From contig CABIXV010000003.1 in the NCBI GenBank assembly GCA_902362775.1, positions 305,385 to 369,384 on the forward strand: a stretch of DNA of 64,000 nucleotides, given 5' to 3'. This DNA is from Clostridiales bacterium. Lineage in GTDB: Bacteria; Bacillota; Clostridia; Oscillospirales; Oscillospiraceae. Positions 33,182-43,100 of the stretch are shown here, piece by piece (the first letter of the stretch is position 1; every line of letters starts with the position of its first letter). Below the pieces are notes generated by a model. The model searched no databases and was not told where the DNA came from. It was given only the letters and a program-made list of their open reading frames with translations. The translations under genes and the position numbers were made by a program.

Positions 33182-34534
33182 ATGTACTGTATCCGCAAAG
33201 TGACAAATGACTTGCTGTGGATTGGCGGAAATGATCGGCAGACTCCCAAGTTCGAGGCCGCCCACCCCGTTCCCAGAGGGATGTCCTATAACTCCTATCT
33301 CCTTTTGGATGAGAAAACCGTCCTCTTTGACACGGTGGATCGGGCCGTTCAGACCCAGTTCTTTGAAAATCTGGAGCAGGCCCTCCATGGACGCAAGCTG
33401 GACTATGTCTTTGTCCACCACATGGAGCCCGACCACGCCGCCACCCTGGGCGACCTGATGATCCGGTATCCCGAGGCTCGCATCGTATGTAATGGCAAGT
33501 CGGTGAACATGATCCGTCAGTTCCACTGCGCAGATCCGAACCACGCCATTTTGGTCAATGAGGGGGATACGATCTCCACTGGCCGGCACACCTTTACCTT
33601 TGCCAACGCTCCCATGGTCCACTGGCCCGAGGTGATGGTCAGCTACGACAGCACCGACAAGATCCTGTTTTCCGCCGACGCCTTCGGCACCTTTGGCGCA
33701 TTGAACGGCGTCCTCTTCGCCGATGAGTTGGACTTTGACCGGGATTGGCTGGATGAGGCCCGGCGGTACTACACCAACATCGTGGGCAAGTATGGCCCCC
33801 AGGTGGCCGCCCTGCTGAAAAAGGCTGCCGGGCTGGATATCCAAATGATTTGTCCCCTCCACGGCCCCGTCTGGCGTAAGGACCTGGGCTATATTCTGGA
33901 CAAATACTCCAAGTGGGCTGCTTACGAGCCCGAGGAGCAGGGCGTCCTCATCGCCTTTGCCTCCATTTACGGAGGGACCGAGACTGCGGCCGCTATCCTG
34001 GCCTGCCGGCTGTCTGAGTTGGGCATCCGGACGGAAATGTATGATGTGTCGGTAACTCACTACTCCTATGTGCTGTCCGACTGCTTCAAGTACAGTCACA
34101 TCGTCTTTGCCTCCCCCACCTTCAATAATGGTATCTTCGACCCTATGGAGCACCTGCTCCGTGACCTGCTCCATCACAACCTGCAAAACCGGAAGGTAGC
34201 CCTGATCCAGAACGGCTCCTGGGCCCCCGCCAGCGGGAAGCTGATGACCCAGGTACTGTGTGAGATGAAAAATATGGAGTTGCTTCAGGAGCCCATCACT
34301 CTGAAGTCCGCTCTTGCCCCAGGTCAGGAGAAAGAGTTGGAGGAATTGGCCCAGGTATTGGCCGCCTCTGTCAAAGGTGAGGCATCTACTCCTGTCCAGG
34401 AGCCCGCGGCGGACAAGCCCAAGGGCTTTGTATGTAAGATCTGCGGCTTTATCTATGAGAGTGACACCCTGCCCCCTGATTTCGTCTGCCCAATCTGCCG
34501 CCGGCCTGCCAGTGACTTTGAGCCTGTCACCTGA
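33182..34534 (+). CDS. Flavodiiron protein with C-terminal rubredoxin-like domain
   Basis: Cytoplasmic O2 and/or NO reductase that protects anaerobes. The 450 residues contain a beta-lactamase-like diiron domain with the full ligand set (HMEPDH, H in APMVHWPE, D in SADAFGTFG, H in CPLHGPVW), a flavodoxin domain (about 255-395; FASIYGGTETAA) that binds FMN, a Pro/Ala linker and a short rubredoxin-like domain (CKICGFIYE...CPICRRP). The spacing between the Cys pairs is about 17 residues rather than the about 29 of classic rubredoxin. It is followed by a separate mini-rubredoxin gene. Confidence 0.95.
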   Translation: MYCIRKVTNDLLWIGGNDRQTPKFEAAHPVPRGMSYNSYLLLDEKTVLFDTVDRAVQTQFFENLEQALHGRKLDYVFVHHMEPDHAATLGDLMIRYPEARIVCNGKSVNMIRQFHCADPNHAILVNEGDTISTGRHTFTFANAPMVHWPEVMVSYDSTDKILFSADAFGTFGALNGVLFADELDFDRDWLDEARRYYTNIVGKYGPQVAALLKKAAGLDIQMICPLHGPVWRKDLGYILDKYSKWAAYEPEEQGVLIAFASIYGGTETAAAILACRLSELGIRTEMYDVSVTHYSYVLSDCFKYSHIVFASPTFNNGIFDPMEHLLRDLLHHNLQNRKVALIQNGSWAPASGKLMTQVLCEMKNMELLQEPITLKSALAPGQEKELEELAQVLAASVKGEASTPVQEPAADKPKGFVCKICGFIYESDTLPPDFVCPICRRPASDFEPVT

Positions 34535-34636
34535 CTTTTCTGGCGGCTGACGCGAGCCTTCTATTCTAGGGCCGGCCGGTAAAGATATCGGTCTTTTGAT
34601 AGCCCCTGACCACCAAGGAAGAAAGGAGGATGCCTG

Positions 34637-34756
34637 GTGAAGTATATCTGCGATCTGTGTGGTTTTATTTATGATGAGGCCACCGAGGGCCCCATGCCTG
34701 ACGACTATACCTGCCCACTGTGTGGGGCTGACAAGAGCCACTTCCAGCCCGAATAA
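34637..34756 (+). CDS. Mini-rubredoxin (39 residues)
   Basis: A 40-codon frame with GTG start after AGGAGG. The product has [10 protein letters not shown] (Cys5, Cys8) and [11 protein letters not shown] (Cys26, Cys29), the four iron ligands of a rubredoxin. Its length of 39 is well below the usual 52, because the loop between the knuckles is short, as in the domain at the end of the preceding protein. It probably donates electrons to the flavodiiron protein or to another oxidoreductase. Confidence 0.88.
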   Translation: MKYICDLCGFIYDEATEGPMPDDYTCPLCGADKSHFQPE

Positions 34757-34761
34757 AAAAA

Positions 34762-34791
34762 GCCCCGGACATCTTGTGGATGTCCGGGGGC
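34762..34791. terminator. Bidirectional terminator
   Basis: Arms GCCCCGGACATC and GATGTCCGGGGGC (one bulged G) with A7 and T6 flanks on the two sides. Confidence 0.85.
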
Positions 34792-34795
34792 TTTT

Positions 34796-36043
34796 TTACC
34801 GGGTCAATGCCTCCGGGATGGTGGCACGGGTATGGCGGATCTCCTCCCATACGGTGGTCTTTTTCACAAAGCTGCCAAAGGTGATTGGGAGCCAGGACAG
34901 GAGGAACAGCCAGTATAGGGCCAGCGCCTTCCACAGACGCCTGTCCCATTTTCCCTCCACAGCCAGCACCAGTCCGGCAGCCAGAGTGGATCCAAGGGCA
35001 GTCAACCCCAGATTGAGCACCAGGGCACCCAACAAGGCCATTAGAGCCTGTCCGACTGTCTGTCCAAACAGAGCAGCTGCCAGAGAGGACAGCAGGAGAT
35101 TGGCTACCGCTGCCACCTGATAGGCCGGAATCATCAGAGTAAAGCCCAGATCTGCCAGCCGACCTCCTCCCTCCCGACAGACGGAGGAACCAACGCGGGA
35201 TAAATAGGCCTGGGCTACCTGGAGTGTACCGCTAGACCACCGCCGGCGTTGTTTGACGGACTCCTCATAGGTAAGTGGCTGCTCATCATAGGTGACAGCC
35301 TTTGGCACCCACCATACTTTTTCTCCAGCCAGAATGCACTGGGCAGTGAGTTCCAGATCCTCACTAATGGTGGAGGAGTTCCAACCGCCCAGTTCCTCCA
35401 GTGCTTTTGAGGAAATCATGAAGCCAGTCCCTCCGATCATGGCCGAAAGGTCCATCCCAGCCTTACCTCCGTTGTGGAACCGGTCCATCATCCAGTAGTA
35501 GATGGAACAGCAGCCGGATATCGGGGTATCGTAAGGGTTTTTGCTGTCCCGATAGCCCTGCGCGGCACGGGCTCCGGACATATAGGCGTTATTCATCTCA
35601 GTCAGAAACCGACCGTCTACCACGTTGTCCGCGTCAAAGACACACCAGGCATCGTACTCCCGGCCCCGAAGGCGATTATAAGCAAAGCGAAGGACCTCGC
35701 CTTTGCTGCGCACCGGAAAGGGACACTCCAACACCCGGGCCCCGAAGTTTCGAGCGGCCAGTGCCGTGTTGTCCACACAGTTGTTTGGAATGACCCAGAT
35801 ATCGTACAGTTCCTGGGGATAGTCTTGCATTAAAAGACTATTAATGAGGGGGCCGATGACCAGTTCTTCGTTTCGTGCGGCAACCAGAATAGCGAAACGT
35901 GTCCTGGCCGGGTGCCAGCCACAGTCCACTGGCTTTCTCCAGGACATGAATCCGGTGAGCAGGTAATATCCTCCCCACAGGGCCACGGCCAGACCTGATA
36001 TGCCCGTCAGTGTCAGAATGGCTGATAGCAGCAGTCTTTCCAT
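34796..36043 (-). CDS. Family 2 membrane glycosyltransferase
   Basis: The 415 residues comprise an N-terminal span (about 8-30), a GT-A domain and three or four C-terminal spans. Catalytic motifs are ordered as in processive GT2 enzymes: ILVAARNEE, CVFDADNVV (DxD-like), TISEDLELTAQ (general base ED) and QRRRW. This resembles synthases of poly-N-acetylglucosamine, hyaluronan or similar exopolysaccharides. No partner genes lie beside it, so the product is unknown. Its upstream region carries a symmetric array of ATTAAG hexamers. Confidence 0.9.
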   Translation of the reverse strand: MERLLLSAILTLTGISGLAVALWGGYYLLTGFMSWRKPVDCGWHPARTRFAILVAARNEELVIGPLINSLLMQDYPQELYDIWVIPNNCVDNTALAARNFGARVLECPFPVRSKGEVLRFAYNRLRGREYDAWCVFDADNVVDGRFLTEMNNAYMSGARAAQGYRDSKNPYDTPISGCCSIYYWMMDRFHNGGKAGMDLSAMIGGTGFMISSKALEELGGWNSSTISEDLELTAQCILAGEKVWWVPKAVTYDEQPLTYEESVKQRRRWSSGTLQVAQAYLSRVGSSVCREGGGRLADLGFTLMIPAYQVAAVANLLLSSLAAALFGQTVGQALMALLGALVLNLGLTALGSTLAAGLVLAVEGKWDRRLWKALALYWLFLLSWLPITFGSFVKKTTVWEEIRHTRATIPEALTR

Positions 36044-36089
36044 ATTGTTCGCCTCCCTGTCTTGTTGCTTCTGATCCTAACAGGAAAAT

Positions 36090-36163
36090 ATTAAGGATAG
36101 ACTGCTGGATTCATTAAGATTTGGTAAAGCTATTCTTAATCTCTCCCTCCTCACGCTCTTAAT
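36090..36163. promoter_or_regulatory. Array of four ATTAAG hexamers, symmetric
   Basis: ATTAAG at 36090-36095 and 36113-36118, then its reverse complement CTTAAT at 36135-36140 and 36158-36163. Start-to-start steps are 23, 22 and 23 bases (about two helical turns), so all sites face the same side of the DNA. This suggests a response-regulator or other multimeric operator upstream of the glycosyltransferase. The rest of 36044-36400 holds the promoter and leader of the opposite operon. Confidence 0.55.
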
Positions 36164-36205
36164 ACTGCCTTATTTTTCATCGACTAAAATTTACATTTTA
36201 TTAAT

Positions 36206-36234
36206 TTGACAGCTTTTCCAATTTTTGATATACT
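36206..36234 (+). promoter_or_regulatory. Promoter of the Opu-type ABC operon
   Basis: TTGACA (36206-36211), 17 bases, TATACT (36229-36234). It gives a leader of about 160 nt. Confidence 0.8.
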
Positions 36235-36311
36235 AGTTTTGTGAATTATGCCCTTTTTCACTCATTTAAAGTCACCTAAGATTTCTGTCTGCGGATACCA
36301 ATCGCTATTTT

Positions 36312-36352
36312 CCCCACTGGCGTTTTTCTGTTCTGATGTGGGGTGATTTTTT
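36312..36352 (+). promoter_or_regulatory. Weak attenuator-like hairpin in the Opu leader
   Basis: CCCCAC (36312-36317) pairs with GTGGGG (36338-36343), followed by TGA and a T6 run. The stem is only 6 bp with a 20-nt loop, so function is doubtful. Confidence 0.3.
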
Positions 36353-36400
36353 CCTTATGGCCCGGCCGTCTCTTGCGGCCAACGGAAAAGGAGGTCTATA

Positions 36401-37513
36401 TTGCTTCGATTCGACCATGTTTCTCTCTCTTACGGCAGTCAAACCATATTAAATGATCTATCCTTTGAAATACAGGAGGGACAGTTTGCCGTTCTCATCG
36501 GCCCCTCCGGCTGCGGTAAGACCACCACGCTGAAGATGATAAACCGGCTCATCCAGCCCAACAGCGGACATATCTATCTAAATGACCAGGATATCAGTGC
36601 CGTGGACCGGGTAGAACTCCGCCGTCACACAGGCTATGTCATACAACAGATTGGTCTGTTCCCCAACATGACCGTCGCACAGAACATCTGTGTGGTGCCC
36701 AAACTGCTGAAATGGCCCAAGGAGAAGTGTGATCAGGTAGTCCATGACCTGCTGGAAATGGTCAATATGCCCTTTGACCAGTATGCCCACAAGTATCCCT
36801 CGGAGATGTCTGGTGGGCAGCAGCAGCGCATCGGCATCCTCCGGGCGCTGGCCGCCTCCCCTCCCGTTGTCCTGATGGATGAGCCCTTCAGTGCTTTGGA
36901 CCCCATGACCAGGCGCTCCCTCCAGATTGAAGTCAAGAATCTGCAGCAAAAGCTGAACAAGACCATTATTTTTGTCACCCACGACATGGAGGAGGCTCTT
37001 GATCTGGCCGACGTCATCATCTTTATGGACCACGGCAATATTGTGCAGATGGCCCCGCCGGAGGAGATGCTGGAAAATCCCGCCACCGATCAGATCCGGG
37101 ATTTCCTGGGTAAGCATCACGTCGGGCCCTCCCCTGAACAGCTGACGGTGGACCACTTCATGCGTACCGGAATCATTACGGTCAACCAGAACCGTGGTGT
37201 CAACGAGTGTGTCAGCCGGATGCAGCACCACAACGTGGACACCCTGCTGGTGGTGGATGAGTACCGCCACTATCAGGGCACTGTCTCCATCGCCGACATC
37301 CGCCTCACCGGCCATGTAGTCAAGACTATCGGCCCTCTGGTGCGGAACAGCACGCCCACGGTCCACAGGGGCGACAACGCCAAGGAGTGCTTCGACCAGC
37401 TGGTATCCAGCGGCTTCCCCTATCTGGTCGTCCTGAATGACGATCAGACGGTGGCCGGCATCATCACAAAGACCAGCATGGCCTCCGCCATGGCTGAACA
37501 GCTGTGGGGGTGA
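36401..37513 (+). CDS. Osmolyte ABC transporter ATP-binding protein (OpuBA/OpuCA type)
   Basis: ATPase of a quaternary-ammonium compound importer (glycine betaine, choline, carnitine). The 370 residues show Walker A GPSGCGKTT (about 33-41), signature MSGGQQQRIG, Walker B VVLMDEPFSALD and an H-loop in FVTHDMEEA. Two C-terminal CBS domains (about 250-370) likely sense ionic strength or a nucleotide such as c-di-AMP. It starts with TTG after AAGGAGG. It is the first gene of a three-gene operon. Confidence 0.94.
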   Translation: MLRFDHVSLSYGSQTILNDLSFEIQEGQFAVLIGPSGCGKTTTLKMINRLIQPNSGHIYLNDQDISAVDRVELRRHTGYVIQQIGLFPNMTVAQNICVVPKLLKWPKEKCDQVVHDLLEMVNMPFDQYAHKYPSEMSGGQQQRIGILRALAASPPVVLMDEPFSALDPMTRRSLQIEVKNLQQKLNKTIIFVTHDMEEALDLADVIIFMDHGNIVQMAPPEEMLENPATDQIRDFLGKHHVGPSPEQLTVDHFMRTGIITVNQNRGVNECVSRMQHHNVDTLLVVDEYRHYQGTVSIADIRLTGHVVKTIGPLVRNSTPTVHRGDNAKECFDQLVSSGFPYLVVLNDDQTVAGIITKTSMASAMAEQLWG

Positions 37514-37519
37514 TAGCGT

Positions 37520-38152
37520 ATGTCCGAAGTATTGCTGTCCATTTTGCAAAAGACCGCCGAACATACTGGTTATACCCTCATCAGCGTGGCCATCGGCTTT
37601 GTACTGGGCCTCTCCCTGGGTATTGGACTTTCCCGCTTGCCTACCCTGGCTAAGTATCTGCTTCCCCTGTTATCTATCTTGAACACGGTACCCGGTATTG
37701 TCTTTATTGGTGTGCTGTTCATTCTAATCGGCATGACTCCGGCCACCGTCATCATTGCGCTGTCCATTTACGCCATGTTCCCTGTACTGAAAAACACGGT
37801 CACCGGACTGAATGGCGTGGACCCCCAATATAAAGAGGCAGCCCGAGGCTGCGGCATGAGCCATTTCCAGAGGCTGTATCTGGTGGAACTGCCTCTGGCC
37901 ATGCCCACCATCATCGGTGGGCTTCGGCTGTCCACCGTTTATACCGTCAGTTGGGCCGTACTAGCCGCCATGATCGGAGAAGGCGGACTGGGCGACTTTG
38001 TCTATAAGGGCGTCAGCAGTAACAACAACGAGCTCATCCTCCAAGGGGCCATTCCGGCGGCTGTTCTGGCCCTCACACTTGGCGCTCTGGTGGATCTGCT
38101 CCAGCGTCATGTGGTCCCCCGGGGCCTGCGGAAAGGCGGGGTGGGGAAATGA
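37520..38152 (+). CDS. Osmolyte ABC transporter permease (OpuBB type)
   Basis: The 210 residues have about five or six spans and the EAA-type coupling loop EAARGCGMSHFQRLYLVELPLAMPTII. The family motif SILNTVPGIVFIGVLF is present. It pairs with the permease half of the next protein to form the channel. It lies six bases after the ATPase gene and its stop overlaps the next start (ATGA). Confidence 0.94.
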   Translation: MSEVLLSILQKTAEHTGYTLISVAIGFVLGLSLGIGLSRLPTLAKYLLPLLSILNTVPGIVFIGVLFILIGMTPATVIIALSIYAMFPVLKNTVTGLNGVDPQYKEAARGCGMSHFQRLYLVELPLAMPTIIGGLRLSTVYTVSWAVLAAMIGEGGLGDFVYKGVSSNNNELILQGAIPAAVLALTLGALVDLLQRHVVPRGLRKGGVGK

Positions 38153-39681
38153 ACGTTGCTTTGATATGGGACCATCTCTCTCTGGTCCTCTCCGCCCTCA
38201 TCCTGGCTGTGGGCGTCGGTGTTCCCCTGGGCCTGCTGGCCTACCTGTTTCCCCGGTTTGGAAAAGCCATTCTCTGGGTGGTAGACCTGATCCAGACCGT
38301 CCCCGCCCTGGCCCTGCTGGGCATCATCATGGTGGTAATGGACCCCGGCTCCCCTACCGCCGTCATCGGTTTGACTCTATATTCCCTGCTTCCCATCGTA
38401 CGCAATACCTCTCTCGGCCTGTCCCAGGTGCCTGAACACCTGAAGGAGGCGGCCACTGGCATGGGAATGAGTGGGACCTATCGGCTGCTCCATGTGGAAG
38501 TCCCTCTTGCGGTCCCCATGCTGGTCACAGGCATCCGCATCGCCGCAGTCAACGCCATCGGCACCGCCGTGTTTGCCTCCTTCGTGGGTGGAGGAGGTCT
38601 GGGCGGCCTGTTCTACACCGCCATCCGTCAGGAAAATATGGGCATGATCTTCGTGGGCACACTGGTACTCATGGTCATGGCCTTTGTCTTGGATGCTGGA
38701 CTGAGCTATATGGAACACAGGCTGTCCAGCCACAGTCGGAAGAAACTGCCCACCCCTGTCAAGGCCGTGGGCAGCACGGTCTTAGCCGTAGCCGGTGTTG
38801 CTCTGGTGGTATCTATGTTTCTCCCCGCTGATACGGGAGGCCAGCTCACCCTCTATGATGGGGACTACTCTGAGGTGAAGCTGATGCATTCCATGGTGGA
38901 GCAATTGGTGGAGGATAAGACCGATCTGGAAGTGGTGATCCTGGACCAGATGACTCAGGTGAACAACCACAATGAATTAAAGGGCAGCAATCCAAGCTGT
39001 GACTTGATGTTCAGCTATGACGGGACCATCCTCACCACCTTCCTTGGGATGGACACCACCGACATTCCAGAGGGAATGACGCTCTATGACTTCGTCAACC
39101 AGACAGTGAGTGAACTAGAAGGCCTGCATATGTTGGGCAAGGTCGGTCTGAATAACACCTATGCCATCGGCGTGACCCAAAACATCATTGACCGCTATGG
39201 TGTCTCCAAGATCTCTGACCTTATCCCTATCGCGGGTGAGCTTCGCTTCGGTGCGGAGCATGAGTTCTATACCGAAGAGGGCAGCATGAAGTATCAGCCC
39301 TTTGTAGATTACTATGGACTCACATTCCAGTCCGCCAAGCCGGTGGACGTGGTTCTGAAGTACAACGCCGTAGAAGAGGGCGCCTTTGACGTCATGGTGG
39401 TCTACGCCACTGACGGCCTGAACAAGCGTGCCGGCCTGACCATTCTGGAGGACGACCAGGGCTTCTTCCCGGAGTACTATGGGGCATTTCTGGTACGCAA
39501 CGACCTGTTTGATGATTTTTATGAGGCTGCGCCCAATCTGGAGCAGGTTTTGGAGCTGCTTACCAACCAGGTATCCAGTGAGGATATGGTGGAGTTGACC
39601 TATGCCGTGGATGTCGACGGTCGTTCCGTACAGGAAGTCGCCCGAGAGTTTCTAGTAAGCAAGGGCCTGCTGGCACAGTAA
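38149..39681 (+). CDS. Osmolyte ABC transporter permease fused to substrate-binding domain
   Basis: The 510 residues comprise an N-terminal permease (about 1-205, with EAATGMGMSGTYRLLHVEVPLAVPMLV), a further span (about 205-225) and an OpuAC/OpuC-type binding domain (about 235-510) that is tethered outside the cell. Such permease-SBP fusions are well known in Gram-positive osmolyte systems. The likely ligand is glycine betaine, choline or a related compound; the aromatic cage cannot be defined safely by eye. The operon therefore has two different permease halves and one binding domain. Confidence 0.94.
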   Translation: MNVALIWDHLSLVLSALILAVGVGVPLGLLAYLFPRFGKAILWVVDLIQTVPALALLGIIMVVMDPGSPTAVIGLTLYSLLPIVRNTSLGLSQVPEHLKEAATGMGMSGTYRLLHVEVPLAVPMLVTGIRIAAVNAIGTAVFASFVGGGGLGGLFYTAIRQENMGMIFVGTLVLMVMAFVLDAGLSYMEHRLSSHSRKKLPTPVKAVGSTVLAVAGVALVVSMFLPADTGGQLTLYDGDYSEVKLMHSMVEQLVEDKTDLEVVILDQMTQVNNHNELKGSNPSCDLMFSYDGTILTTFLGMDTTDIPEGMTLYDFVNQTVSELEGLHMLGKVGLNNTYAIGVTQNIIDRYGVSKISDLIPIAGELRFGAEHEFYTEEGSMKYQPFVDYYGLTFQSAKPVDVVLKYNAVEEGAFDVMVVYATDGLNKRAGLTILEDDQGFFPEYYGAFLVRNDLFDDFYEAAPNLEQVLELLTNQVSSEDMVELTYAVDVDGRSVQEVAREFLVSKGLLAQ

Positions 39682-39690
39682 ATATGATCC

Positions 39691-39718
39691 GGCCCCCTCA
39701 GAATAGTCCGAGGGGGCC
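39691..39718 (+). terminator. Terminator of the Opu operon
   Basis: Arms GGCCCCCTC (39691-39699) and GAGGGGGCC (39710-39718), then TTTCCC and ATTTT. Confidence 0.8.
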
Positions 39719-39791
39719 TTTCCCATTTTATGTATAGGGACAATCTCTCCCCTCATACCCTGTATCAACACAGAATTCGGGAGGAATGAGG

Positions 39792-40055
39792 ATGGAAACT
39801 CGTATCGCAGAACTGCGCTATAAGGAAGTCATCAGCGTTGAGGATGGCAGCCGATTTGGTTACGTAGGAGATATGGAAGTAGATATGGACACTGGGCAGG
39901 TACGAGCCCTGGTCGTCCCCGGCCGCCGCCGCTTCTTTGGGCTGCTCGGCCGAGAGGAGGATAAATACATCCCCTGGAGCGCCGTTCGGCGCTTTGGAGA
40001 GGATATTATTCTGGTGGAAGACCACGGAAGCCGGAGAACGCCCAGGCGTGGTTGA
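39792..40055 (+). CDS. PRC-barrel protein, YlmC/YmxH family
   Basis: The 87 residues form a single PRC-barrel (RIAELRYKEVISVEDGSRFGYVGDMEVD..., then VPGRRRFFGLLGREEDKYIPW, then IRR-like FGEDIILVE). YlmC/YmxH proteins are conserved in spore formers and associated with sporulation; the molecular role is not settled. I use the second ATG (39792), seven bases after GGGAGG. It is monocistronic with its own terminator. Confidence 0.9.
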   Translation: METRIAELRYKEVISVEDGSRFGYVGDMEVDMDTGQVRALVVPGRRRFFGLLGREEDKYIPWSAVRRFGEDIILVEDHGSRRTPRRG

Positions 40056-40099
40056 ACGCTCATCCGCCTCCCATGGCACAAATGCATCGTATCCACAGA

Positions 40100-40125
40100 A
40101 AAGGCCGCCCACTAGGGCGGCCTTT
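40100..40125. terminator. Bidirectional terminator between ylmC-type gene and addA
   Basis: Perfect 11-bp arms (40100-40110, 40115-40125) around ACTA, with A and T runs. Confidence 0.85.
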
Positions 40126-40137
40126 TTACCTGTTCTC

Positions 40138-43100
40138 TTACAGCTCCACAGCGGTATCCGTGGCAAAAAACCATAGCGCCTTTCTTGCCACGGGTCTGTC
40201 CAGTATGGTGGAGAGTGCCCGCGCGTAGGCATCTAACTGGGCCCGGTACTGTTCAGCGCGGGCCAGCTCCTCCCCCGGAACTATCCTGTCGCTCTTAAAG
40301 TCCAGAACTGTGATCCCCTGCCCGTCCTCAAACCAGGCGTCAATGACGCCCTGGAGCAGGATATGCTCTCCCTCCGTCCGGGGATAATACTCCTCCGCCG
40401 GCACCAAGATGGAAAATTTGAATTCTCTACGGCACTCTCTTGCCTGGGCCATGGCCTTTCCCAGTGGGCTCTGGAAAAAAGCCGCCAACCGCTGGGCGGA
40501 TACAGCTTCACGCTGGAGGGCTGTCAGAAAGCCCCTGTCCTCCATCTGGTCCAACAACTGACCGATTCTCTCCTGGCTGTGGTCCCCCTCCAAGGGAATA
40601 TATTGGACCGCCTGGTGGATGGCCGTACCCCGCTGGGCTGGAGTCAGGCCCTTTTCTTCTGTCATAAACCGGGGGCGGTAAATGACTCCGCGCTCTCTCC
40701 CAACAGTCTCGACCAGCTCCCCGGCCTCCTCCGCCGCCTCCTGATCCTGGGGACGACCTTTGATCTGGGTCGCTGTCAGCTTAGAAGGCACATTGGCGCA
40801 AACCATTTGCGGGTAGGTCCATCTTAGTTGAGCCGCCAGCTCCGATATATCTTTCTGTACCAACTCCGGCAGGTCAGTGTAACGTCCTTCCGTTTTACGG
40901 TCCTCTGTCAGGGGGGCTCCATCAATCCAGCGGATGTTCCAGGCTGGTCCCAGCCCCTCCGCCCTGATATCGGGCAGACCAGCCAGTTCCCTCACCCCCC
41001 CTGCCTCCGGGCGGGTCAGGGCGTGGAGCAGCACCCACTGTCCTACGTTCTGCTGCCGCTCCAGAGCCAGAGGGGAAATAGGAACGGACAGATCCTCCCC
41101 CAGCCGCTCCAGAGCTCTGGCCCCCTCGGTGAGCGCCAGGGTCAGGATCAATTTCTCCTTTGCCCTGGTCATGGCCACATAGAGCAGCCGGAGCTCCTCC
41201 GACATCATCTCCCGCTCCAACTGCCGGGCTACCGCCAGACGGGCCACAGTGGGATACTCCACCATGCGCTCCCGCTCCAGTCCCTTGGGCCCTACGCCCA
41301 GGACAGGGTGGAACAGCACCGGACGCATCAGGTCGTCCCTGTTCAGCCGCCTGGTCAGGCCACATACGAACACCACAGGCCTTTCCAAGCCTTTGGACCG
41401 GTGGATCGACAGGATGGACACGCCCTCCCCCTCATGACCTGGAGCCGTAGAAGCGAGCTTCCCGCCAGACTCTCTTAACCGCTCCAGCCGAAGTAAAAAT
41501 TGGAACAGAGTGCGGCAGCCGCTGTTCTCTAGCTGACCGGCCAGATCATACAGGGCCAGCAGATTGCTCCGCCGCTCCTCCCCCCGCTCCATGGTACCGA
41601 ACAGGCCCAGGATATTGGTCTGCTCATAGATGTGCCAGATCAGCTGCCGGCAGGTCTTATCTCCCGCTCCAAAGCGGAGTTGGGACAGCTGATCCAGAAA
41701 TTTCCGGCAGTCCTCCTCTCCCTCCAGCGCCCCTTGGGACAACGCGGTGTAGAAGTCCCCCCTGGATCTGGACCTCAGTTGAGCCAGCCGGTCGCTGGAA
41801 AATCCATAGACCGGGGAGCGAAGGGCGGCCAGCAGGGCCACATCCTGCCGGGGGTTATCCACGATCTGGAGGATAGACAGCGCCACGTTGACCTCGGTGG
41901 TTTGGAAAAAGTCCTGTCCGCCGTCGGCGGACCAGGGGATCCCCTCCTCCCCAAGCGCTTGTATGTAGTGGTGCAGCACCGCCCCCGGACTACGGAGCAG
42001 AAGCATCACATCCGAGGGTCTCAGTGGGCGTATCTTCTCTCCCTCCGTCACCATAAGAGGCCTGGACAACAGTTCTCTGATACGCTGGGCGGCAAACCGG
42101 GCCTCCAGCAGGTCCTTATTTGCCTTCTCTCCCTCCTGGTCCCCCAAGAAGGACAGGTCCAGCCCATCCAGCTCCAGAGCGTAAGGTCCAGTCTCATCTG
42201 TCTGCTCCTCTGGCTCCGAAAACGTCCCTCCAGGCACCAGGGCCTGGTCCTCCGTGTAGTCCAACTCACCGAATTCCACGGACATAATGGCTCGAAAAAG
42301 GTCGTTACACCCCTCCAGGACCTGGGGCCGGGAGCGGAAATTCCGGCTCATCACCCGCTTGCGGGGCTGTCCCTCCTCCGCCTCGTCCCCCTGGGCAAAT
42401 CGCTCATACTTATTCAGGAAAATCGTGGGGTCGGCCAGCCGGAAACGGTAGATGGACTGCTTTACATCCCCCACCTGGAACAGCTTTCGTCCCCCGTTGG
42501 ATAGGGCATAGAAAATGGCGTTCTGGACCTGGTTGGTGTCCTGATACTCATCCACCAATATCTCATCAAAACGGGTGCTCCAATAGCGGGCCAGCTCCGT
42601 CGGCTCCCCGGCACCATTGGCAAGCAGCTTCACCGCGAAGTGCTCCAAATCGGAGAAGTCCAGCAGTCCCCGCCGGTCCTTCTCCTTGGCATAGGCGGCC
42701 TGAAAATCAAGGACCAGGTCCATTAAAGCCTGAACAGCGGGGCGTGACAGAGACAGCTCATCCAAAAGGGTCTGGCTGTCCCCTGTCAGCCGCTCCTCTA
42801 TCCTTCCAAGCAGCTTTTTGCAGCGGTTCCGGATCTGTTTGACCCGCTCACCCGACTGGACAGCGGCCGACTCCTCCATGGGGCTGATCTCCCGCTCCCG
42901 CTTTTTCTTCCGTCCAGCCGGCGGGAAGGGGATTGGAAGGGCGGATACCGCTCCGTCCCAGCTCCGCTCTGACAAAAACTTCTCCAACCCCTCTATAGTG
43001 GTCATGATGGAGGTCCCATAGTTGGTTTCCAGCAGCTCGTCCTTCCCAATCATCGTCACAGCCTGGGACAGCCGCTCCAGGCACCATTGGCCCTGACGTC

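Noticed and set aside
33059..34741. 560-codon open frame opposite the flavodiiron protein
   Set aside because: It covers two promoters, a certain gene and the mini-rubredoxin in antisense; no family features are seen.
36578..37564. 328-codon open frame opposite the Opu ATPase
   Set aside because: Antisense to a gene with all ABC motifs; no SD and no recognisable product.
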